Below are positions 14,306-20,377 of a DNA stretch of 20,377 nucleotides, piece by piece. This DNA is from Planctomycetota bacterium. GTDB taxonomy: Bacteria; Planctomycetota; Phycisphaerae; WQYP01. The notes beneath the pieces were generated by a model. That model searched no databases, was not told where the DNA came from, and saw nothing but the letters and a program-made list of their open reading frames with translations. The stretch spans positions 1-20,377 of the forward strand of contig JAJZOA010000076.1 of the NCBI GenBank assembly GCA_021852225.1. The letters are read 5' to 3'. Each line of letters starts with the position of its first letter. The stretch's first letter is position 1. The position numbers were made by a program, and so were the translations under genes.

Positions 14306-17300
14306 ATGATGAGTTGTGTGGTTTTGAACCTTCGCTGGGGAGCGTTTGTGTTTTCTCGTTGGGGAAGATTATTGGTTGGCCGCAGTGCCGCAGGCGTCGG
14401 CCGTGGTTGGGGGGCGGGCATCCTGCCCGCTTCGTCGCGTGCCGCAGGCGTTGGCCCTCGTTGGGGGGCGGGTATCTTGCCCGCTTTGTCGCGTGCCCCG
14501 GGCGTCGGCCCTCGTTGGGGGGCGGGCATCTTGCCCGCTTCGTCGCGTACCGCAGGCGTCGGTCCTTGTTGGGGGGCGGGCATCCTGCCCGCTTCGTCGT
14601 CAGCCGCAGGCTTCCCGTCTGCCTTGCTCATTTCCGCCGCCCTTATCCTGTCAGGCTTGTGCTTAACCTCCGCTAGCCCGGCGTTGGGTAATCTACGTCA
14701 GCTGCGCCCCAGCCAATCTGGCAACTTGAACGCCAGAAAGTCCTCATCGCCAACCCTGGCAATAGCCTCCAATGGAATTTCCGAATCGCCCACGCATTGT
14801 CCCACGCGATTTGTCACTGCAATTGTTTCCGATGGCCATGGCGGGGTTTGGGTTTCCGGTGAAGATTTTGGAATTTACCATGGTGTCGCGGCGGGTTTGA
14901 CTAGTTCTGATGCCATTGGGGTAAAAGCTGCCGCCGATGCGGCGGCTTTGGCTAAAAAACCGCCAGGTCTGCCTCGCTTCCATTGGCACCATTTTGATGT
15001 CGGCAATTCACCCGGTTTGGCCAGTAATTTTGTCACGGCGTTATGTGTGGATGGTCACGGGAGATTATGGGCAGGCACCAATCGCCACGGCGTAGCCGTT
15101 TTTAACAGTAAAAAGTGGAAGCATTACAATATCATCACCGGTCCCTTGGGCAGCCATGTGTATGCCCTGGCATACAACGCGATTGCCAATCAGGTCTGGA
15201 TTGCGACGGAAAATGGCATCAGCATTTACCAGTGCGGTAAAAGTATCCCATCTGGCAACTCCCGACTCCCGTCTGCACAGCGTTATGCGCCGCACACGTG
15301 GCATTACATCACGGCCATGGATGGCTTGCCGCCAAATCCGGATTGTATTGCCTTTGATTCTCATGGACGTGCATTTGTGGGCACGCAGTGCAATGGACTG
15401 GCCATTGGAACGTCCGCCAGTGCGCTGCCAATGGGCAAATTGCCAGGTCAGCCATTTGCAAAACGAAAGCTTACCTGGCGTTGGCGGGTCATCACCGGGC
15501 CGGAGCACATTTCCCAGTTGCGTACCGCCTATGGCTACGGGTTGCCGGGGAATTTAATCAATTGCGTATTGGTAACGCCGGCCAACCACATTTATGTGGG
15601 AACGGATTGGGGCCTGGCTTACAGCACAAACGATGGCAAAACTTTCCGTTATGAACGTGGCCAGGATTACGCGGCTAAAATCATGGGACTTTGGCATCCG
15701 CCGCAGGGCTACCGGCCGCCGCCGCAGGGAATGCTTAATGGTCTTCTTCCGGGCGATCACATTACCTGTCTGGCACAGGATTTGACGGGGGATATCTGGA
15801 TCGGCACGTGGCGAAACGGATACGAGGTTTTAAACCCGGAAACCGGCAAGGAATTTAAGAGTGAAGATTCGCCAGCCCTGGCCAAGGCAGATGGCTATAT
15901 CAGCCAGCTATGCCCAATAACGGAAATATCAATCCCAAAATCAAAATCCGACCAGCCCGGTTTACGGTCAGCCAATCGCCGCAGGGACAGGGAAATCCCG
16001 ATTCCGTTGGATCAGACCATGCTTGTAGGCCGGTACGGCTTCGGCGTGCATGAATTCGGCAGAACCATCGAGAAGGCAGGCCAAATCAGTCGCGTAGCGT
16101 GGCAAAACCTCCATCATCGGCCAGCAGTATTCAAATTACCGCAGGTGGCAACGCCGCCAACCCCAAGGCAATGGGCGGCAATGAAGGCAATCCTTCGCGA
16201 TCCCCATCGCAGCACCTCGGCCGCCAACAAAATTGTTGCGCTGCCGGATGACTGGATAACGCAAGGCAATTGGATTGATCGTTATGGCACATTTGCTGAT
16301 GTTTGCGCCACGATGAATGGCGATGGCTGTGATCAGGCGGGCGGCTATCACAATGTTCTGTTCAGTTATCGCAGCTGGGTTGGGCCGGGTAATGGGCCTG
16401 CCGAGTTTCTGCGTTATTGGGTGCAATGGGTTCACAGCGGCCAGAACCGCGTATTGCAGGACCTTGGCCGGGGGGGAAGGAAGGAAAGCGAGTGGGATGA
16501 CCACGGCGAATCTGCGGCATTTACAGAATCAGGAATGGGCGTTTATTGCACCTTTTACCTGCCAAAGGGGATATTCAAAATTTGCAGCTATTCCCTCAAC
16601 AAGGACGGTCACGCCGGTACCGACCGAGAGCGTGATTACATCGCGTCACTGTGCGCCACGCCGATATCAGAACCCTTGTTTCTTTCCCTGGCAAAAAATT
16701 ACGCCGCCAATGAACATGTCTGGCAGATGGTTAACAATTCCCGTGCGTTGGCCCAATCCCGTGTGGCCCATTTCTGGGGCGGGGTTTATGCCCGGTTTAT
16801 TGTTCGGCAAAACGCCCCCGGCTACCTGACGCTGGCTGTTCACCGCGATTATTCCTTTAACACTATTGTCTGTGGCGTATTTATAAGCCACGTGAACGGC
16901 GGACGACATAAAAAACTTGCGGTGTTCACCGGGACGCGGTTAACCCTCCCGGCGGGAAAATTCACCGGCAGGGCCCGTTCCGCAGGCGGATCATTAAAAT
17001 CACTCACGACGCTGGTCAACAGCATTCTGGCATTTCGCCGTCGGCACGCCGTTGCGTATATGCGTTTGGCCCCGGCACTGGTTATCCCGGCACTGCGCTG
17101 CTTTCGGCAACAACTTGCATCCAATGGCTTGGCGGTAAGGCGGGTGATAGGTCTTCGCCGTGGTCTGGCGTTACTGGCACGGGATATTGCCCTTTTTCAC
17201 AGGGCAGAGGGCATTGATCCAATCCACCGCTTATACGAGAGTTATGCCTACAAAATGCGAGCCAAGCTGGGCAAATACTGGCAATGGGACCAAAACGGCT

Positions 17301-17350
17301 ATTACAGTTATATGAAGAAAAAGCGGAAGCAATTCATCGCCTCGCGATGA
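14306..17350 (+). CDS. Secreted beta-propeller protein (two-component-regulator propeller repeats) with SEWDDHGE-type C-terminal domain
   Basis: A 1014-residue product from the ATG at 14306, preceded by GGCAGG at short spacing; a second ATG follows directly. Residues 28-102 are four 18-residue repeats (WGAGILPAS type) from the tandem DNA repeat, then a signal-peptide-like segment (about 103-126, LLISAALILSGLCLTSASPA). At least six propeller blades of the Reg_prop type follow, for example GHGGVWVSGEDFG (about 168-190), GHGRLWAGTNRHG (240-275), NQVWIATENGISIY (284-311), HIYVGTDWGLAYS (416-448) and GDIWIGTWRNG (485-518). Beyond about 650 come NWIDRYGTFADVCATM and ESEWDDHGES...SLNKDGHAGTDRERDY, resembling a domain found in planctomycete secreted proteins, then a basic helical tail. 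There is no kinase domain, unlike hybrid sensors with these propellers. The true start is uncertain because the signal peptide lies internally. Ligand and function are unknown. Confidence 0.75.
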   Translation: MMSCVVLNLRWGAFVFSRWGRLLVGRSAAGVGRGWGAGILPASSRAAGVGPRWGAGILPALSRAPGVGPRWGAGILPASSRTAGVGPCWGAGILPASSSAAGFPSALLISAALILSGLCLTSASPALGNLRQLRPSQSGNLNARKSSSPTLAIASNGISESPTHCPTRFVTAIVSDGHGGVWVSGEDFGIYHGVAAGLTSSDAIGVKAAADAAALAKKPPGLPRFHWHHFDVGNSPGLASNFVTALCVDGHGRLWAGTNRHGVAVFNSKKWKHYNIITGPLGSHVYALAYNAIANQVWIATENGISIYQCGKSIPSGNSRLPSAQRYAPHTWHYITAMDGLPPNPDCIAFDSHGRAFVGTQCNGLAIGTSASALPMGKLPGQPFAKRKLTWRWRVITGPEHISQLRTAYGYGLPGNLINCVLVTPANHIYVGTDWGLAYSTNDGKTFRYERGQDYAAKIMGLWHPPQGYRPPPQGMLNGLLPGDHITCLAQDLTGDIWIGTWRNGYEVLNPETGKEFKSEDSPALAKADGYISQLCPITEISIPKSKSDQPGLRSANRRRDREIPIPLDQTMLVGRYGFGVHEFGRTIEKAGQISRVAWQNLHHRPAVFKLPQVATPPTPRQWAAMKAILRDPHRSTSAANKIVALPDDWITQGNWIDRYGTFADVCATMNGDGCDQAGGYHNVLFSYRSWVGPGNGPAEFLRYWVQWVHSGQNRVLQDLGRGGRKESEWDDHGESAAFTESGMGVYCTFYLPKGIFKICSYSLNKDGHAGTDRERDYIASLCATPISEPLFLSLAKNYAANEHVWQMVNNSRALAQSRVAHFWGGVYARFIVRQNAPGYLTLAVHRDYSFNTIVCGVFISHVNGGRHKKLAVFTGTRLTLPAGKFTGRARSAGGSLKSLTTLVNSILAFRRRHAVAYMRLAPALVIPALRCFRQQLASNGLAVRRVIGLRRGLALLARDIALFHRAEGIDPIHRLYESYAYKMRAKLGKYWQWDQNGYYSYMKKKRKQFIASR
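14387..14611. repeat. Four 54-bp direct tandem repeats with internal hairpins
   Basis: Units begin at 14387, 14441, 14495 and 14549, exactly 54 bases apart, with the first 9 bases of a fifth at 14603. Each carries an inverted core such as GCGGGCATCCTGCCCGC (14414-14430). Because 54 is divisible by three, the array encodes an 18-residue repeat in frame with the propeller ORF, and it also leaves other frames and the opposite strand open. Units differ by a few substitutions. A related single hairpin lies at 13122-13165. The array separates the first ATG from the signal-like segment. Confidence 0.93.
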
Positions 17351-17387
17351 CCGCACGAATATGTTATTCTTTTTTGGGAGCATCGAC

Positions 17388-19154
17388 ATGGTGAAACAAT
17401 TTGCAGGTGTTCTGGCCATTCTGCTGTTTGCGGCAAGCATGGTATTGCTGCTGCCGCGGCTGGTGTATGCCAACACGGGCACCCCGCCGACCTTAACCAT
17501 AACCGCCCCGAGTCCGGCGGCGAACCCTAATCCTGTGCCTGTGGGCGTTTCCGGCACCGGACCGTTTACCACGGTCACCTTTCAGGTTAATGTCAGCAAT
17601 GGCAATGAGCAGAGCGAGTCAGGGCCGGTGACGCCAACAAGCCAGCAATACACGATTAACGGCGGAGGCGGTTTGATCGTAAGCGTGGGTGCGCCGCAAG
17701 GCTACACCACGAATCCCACGACGATTTCATCCGCGGGCCTTGGTTCGGTGACGGTGACGGGCAGCGGTTCAAATTCATTTGAGCTTTCAGCGACGCTGTT
17801 TTTTCCGGTAAGCGCTGCGGGCAATGACACTGTAACGTGCACCGGTGCGTTGACATTAAGCGATGGCACGCAGGTGGGCAGCAGCCCGAGCGGCTCGGTG
17901 CAGGTGGCCGCCGTCGCGGTGGATTCAATAGCGCTAATCCCTAATCCGTCAACGCAGCAGGAGCAAGGGACTTACGGCCCGATCACCGATACTTTTAACT
18001 ACCAGATCGGCGAAAAAATAACGCGGTCCGATTTTACAATCACGACTACGCCGACTGGCTATGGCGATTACCAGGTACCGAGCAGCAACGACACTCCTGG
18101 GCCATATTTGGTGACGCTGTCGCCGGAAAGTTTTCAGGTCGCGGTGGGGGATAACGTTGTCACGGCGACCTGCGGGGCAAGCAGTCAAAGCCTAGATGTG
18201 GTAGGGGCGAACGCGTCCGGAAGCTGGAGCGCAATAGCTCCGTCCGACGGTACCGAGGCCGCAATCATCGGGCTTCCTTTCACCGCTGAGGTCACGAGCG
18301 GAAATGGCGGGCCGGGCGGTACTTACGAGGTAGCCGCGGTGAGTGGCAACGGCGGTATCATTGGCGGAGACACGGGCGGGTCCCTGACTGAAGGCGTGCC
18401 GTATTCCAGCACGGCAGATTTGACCGACTCGGGCGGGTACGGTGGCGATCAGGAATCGGTCGGGCTAACCGTCCAGGCCAGCCCACCTTCAGGTGGAGGC
18501 GCTTCCGCGATGGCCGCTAACGTCAATTACAAATCGGCAGCGGAAGGGGGAGCGGCGCCCTCGAGCGTCCTTACCGGACTGATCAAGGCTTTCGTCTCCG
18601 TCGGCTTTTCTTGGGAACCGCCCCAGATCACACCCAGCAATAACGTAGGTAACGCGAACGGGATTCTCCTGACGGTAAGCACGCAATTGCCCTATGTTCC
18701 CCAGAACGTTCAGGCGACGGCCTCTTGCAGCGCGGGAGGGACCGCGTTCTATTTTCTCGCGGGCAGCACTTGGGAATGGACGGATGATCCATCAGCCACG
18801 GTCCAAGTCCAGAATCTTTCGGCGAAGACCGTTCTGGAACCCGGCGTGGGAAACGTATCTGTTCTCACCGAATCGTATGAGGATGCGGGGCAGCCGATTA
18901 CCGTCGGCAATCATCCGCCCGGTCCCCCCGTGGCCTACAATCCGGCTGCGGGGAAATGGGGCGTCGGCAATCAGCAGGTCAATGACGACTCGCCTGGTGG
19001 ATTTAACGGCAATACGGCGACGAATTGCAATTTGAGTGGGAATAAATGGGATTTGGAGAGCGATGCCCAGACCGCCAGCCTCTATCCGCCTGATATCAAC
19101 TGGACTGCCGCGCCACAGGACTTCCAGACTTTCGTTATCAAATGGAAAAAATAA
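17388..19154 (+). CDS. Secreted Ig-like/beta-rich protein of unknown function
   Basis: A 588-residue protein with a clear signal peptide (MVKQFAGVLAILLFAASMVLLLPRLVYA) and a probable cleavage after VYA. The mature part is rich in Gly, Ser, Thr, Val and Pro, with short strand-like segments (GPFTTVTFQVNVSNG, SFELSATLFFPVSAAGNDTVTC, DNVVTATCGASS), suggesting several Ig-like or fibronectin-like sandwich domains. It has four cysteines and no visible C-terminal anchor or sorting motif; it ends QTFVIKWKK. The ATG at 17388 is chosen over one nine codons upstream because GGGAG lies 7-8 bases before it and the signal peptide begins there. It starts 37 bases after the propeller gene and ends 22 bases before the next ORF, so an operon is likely. 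I do not recognise a family. Confidence 0.75.
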   Translation: MVKQFAGVLAILLFAASMVLLLPRLVYANTGTPPTLTITAPSPAANPNPVPVGVSGTGPFTTVTFQVNVSNGNEQSESGPVTPTSQQYTINGGGGLIVSVGAPQGYTTNPTTISSAGLGSVTVTGSGSNSFELSATLFFPVSAAGNDTVTCTGALTLSDGTQVGSSPSGSVQVAAVAVDSIALIPNPSTQQEQGTYGPITDTFNYQIGEKITRSDFTITTTPTGYGDYQVPSSNDTPGPYLVTLSPESFQVAVGDNVVTATCGASSQSLDVVGANASGSWSAIAPSDGTEAAIIGLPFTAEVTSGNGGPGGTYEVAAVSGNGGIIGGDTGGSLTEGVPYSSTADLTDSGGYGGDQESVGLTVQASPPSGGGASAMAANVNYKSAAEGGAAPSSVLTGLIKAFVSVGFSWEPPQITPSNNVGNANGILLTVSTQLPYVPQNVQATASCSAGGTAFYFLAGSTWEWTDDPSATVQVQNLSAKTVLEPGVGNVSVLTESYEDAGQPITVGNHPPGPPVAYNPAAGKWGVGNQQVNDDSPGGFNGNTATNCNLSGNKWDLESDAQTASLYPPDINWTAAPQDFQTFVIKWKK

Positions 19155-19176
19155 ACAAAATTTAATGGGTGTAATT

Positions 19177-20377
19177 ATGAGCGTCCGTTATCGCGGGCCG
19201 GCTAGGTCTTTACTGCGAATGGGTGTTTTCTTGCCGGCATTGGATATGGCACGGTCTTCCCGGGCTGCCAAGCTTGTGCCCCGGCTCCTTTCCATTTTCG
19301 CGATCCTGCCCGGAGCCATCGGCGGGTCGGGGCCAGCTGGTGCCGTTGCGCCGGGCCGGCAAGCCATGGCACCAATATCGCAAACAGCCAAGGCCGGCGC
19401 GCGCCCAGCCGATGCGATCGCCCTAATGTTTCAGGGGAAGCCGGTATCCGTCCGTGACCTTACAACCGTCTGCTACCGGCGGGGGCTGTCGTTTTGCGAG
19501 AGGGCCTGTCGCCTTCAGATGCCGGAGGTCGGGCGGGCACCAATCAGCTTTCTTCTCAGACCGCCCTCGCCATGGCCGCAGCGTCCGCGGCAGGCGGGGC
19601 GTAGGTTCTATCTGGCCATGCTGCAGCATGTGGTCGATGATTTCCTCGAGTATCAGGTGGTCCGCCAGATGGAGCGACAATACCATCTTGATGCCCAGGG
19701 GTATATCGACCGAAGGGCGCTTGCCGCGGTAAGCAAAATTCAGGCGAGATATGATTCCGCCGCCTACCGATTTCTTCTTCACGCTGCGGCGCACGACAGA
19801 TCGTTTGGTAGGTTTTATGCAGATTTGCGCGGCCACTTCCCGGTAATGATCTACGGGCCAAAGCGCTCAACACGGGACTTCTGGCATCGGTTGCGTGCGA
19901 GCAAGGCATACCTTTACGCACTCGTGCACAGCTTCCCCTCCTGGGAACCGAAAACGGGCCGACCCTCGCCTTGGAGTCGATATTGGACATACCGGGGGAT
20001 TACGCAAGTTGATCTCGCGCTGATATATAAACGAAATCCGGCAAAATATATCGCGATTAATGATGTGCGATTCGGTCAATGGCACATGGAAATAATAAAG
20101 AATGCGGGTCGATCCGCGGCGATCAAGAACGGGCTGCTACGGTTGGTGTCAGCCGCCGGCGACCGGAGCGGCCACGTGGCCTTTGGGGAATTGGCGTTGG
20201 CGAATCAGGTCCTGGCGACAATTGGAAGCCCCACCACTGTTGGCGTTGCGGTCGGCAATTCATTCGTGATCAGGAATATGTACGGGGTTAAATTTCTAGA
20301 CCTCAGGAGCCGGCAACTCATCCAGACTGCTTCTCGAACCGGCACGGACGTTCGTTATTTGTTCCTTCTTCAATGCC
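19177..20377 (+). CDS. Unrecognised protein with N-terminal hydrophobic segment, 3' end beyond window
   Basis: An open frame of 400 codons continues past the window end. It starts 22 bases after the preceding gene, with only a weak Shine-Dalgarno (TGGGTG); later ATGs (codons 15 and 24) are alternatives. Residues about 33-58 (LVPRLLSIFAILPGAIGGSGPAGAVA) look like a signal peptide or membrane anchor after a long basic lead. A cysteine cluster, Cys99-x7-Cys107-x3-Cys111, follows. Then come amphipathic helical and basic segments (FYLAMLQHVVDDFLEYQVVRQMERQY, DFWHRLRASKAYLYALVHSF) and, near the end, a Gly/Val-rich part (LATIGSPTTVGVAVGNSFVIRNMYG). I recognise no family. An opening like ALMFQGKPVSVRDL faintly recalls foldase N-termini, without real support. 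It is probably co-transcribed with the two upstream genes. Confidence 0.65.
   Translation, partial: MSVRYRGPARSLLRMGVFLPALDMARSSRAAKLVPRLLSIFAILPGAIGGSGPAGAVAPGRQAMAPISQTAKAGARPADAIALMFQGKPVSVRDLTTVCYRRGLSFCERACRLQMPEVGRAPISFLLRPPSPWPQRPRQAGRRFYLAMLQHVVDDFLEYQVVRQMERQYHLDAQGYIDRRALAAVSKIQARYDSAAYRFLLHAAAHDRSFGRFYADLRGHFPVMIYGPKRSTRDFWHRLRASKAYLYALVHSFPSWEPKTGRPSPWSRYWTYRGITQVDLALIYKRNPAKYIAINDVRFGQWHMEIIKNAGRSAAIKNGLLRLVSAAGDRSGHVAFGELALANQVLATIGSPTTVGVAVGNSFVIRNMYGVKFLDLRSRQLIQTASRTGTDVRYLFLLQC

Noticed and set aside
14387..14611. CRISPR array
   Set aside because: Units are contiguous direct repeats with no unique spacers and no cas genes nearby.
14155..14631. Long minus-strand ORF (158 codons) with AGRMPAPQ repeats, and further plus-strand ORFs in other frames over the same place
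   Set aside because: They are open only because the 54-bp repeat is divisible by three. There is no Shine-Dalgarno or domain, and the propeller frame continues far beyond the array.

Overview
The window looks like a chromosomal segment of a moderately GC-rich Gram-negative bacterium, most plausibly a planctomycete (Phycisphaerae-like). This taxonomic call is inference. It rests on a FliW/CsrA pair beside a type II fatty-acid operon, a long secreted propeller protein with a SEWDDHGE-type C-terminal domain, and abundant WGAGILPA-type dispersed repeats. No rRNA, tRNA, CRISPR array or complete insertion sequence is visible.

Left arm (1-4508, minus strand): a classical rpmF-plsX-fabH-fabD-fabG-acpP cluster, with acpP cut by the window edge. 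It makes ribosomal protein L32 and the enzymes for phospholipid precursor and fatty-acid initiation/elongation. Catalytic residues are intact throughout. A perfect 11-bp inverted repeat lies in the presumed leader ahead of rpmF. Next comes a secreted TlpA/ResA-like thioredoxin (4851-5639, minus).

Centre (5993-7263, plus strand): fliW and csrA, which form the FliW-CsrA partner switch that couples flagellin export to translation. The csrA leader is rich in GGA motifs and CsrA carries a Pro/Ala-rich tail. A small ORF resembling the N-terminus of a transposase follows.

Centre-right (7559-12007, minus strand): a tight set of four genes, transcribed as membrane-anchored SPOR-like protein, Gfo/Idh/MocA oxidoreductase, PAS histidine kinase, NarL-type response regulator. 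The kinase PAS domain keeps the FixL haem-ligand His and distal Arg at the FixL spacing, so this may be an oxygen/NO sensor pair. Kinase and regulator overlap by ATGA.

Right (12102-14300): about 2 kb with no convincing gene, holding degenerate dispersed repeats and a hairpin element. It leads into a promoter-like region whose -35/-10 spacer contains an 11-G tract.

Right arm (14306-20377, plus strand): three consecutive, closely spaced ORFs with signal-peptide-like N-termini. They are a two-component-regulator-type beta-propeller protein, a predicted Ig-like beta-rich secreted protein, and an unrecognised protein that runs off the window. The first carries four 54-bp tandem repeats in its 5' coding region. 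This cassette, with its possibly slippage-prone promoter, is the best candidate for an undescribed (surface or secreted) system here.
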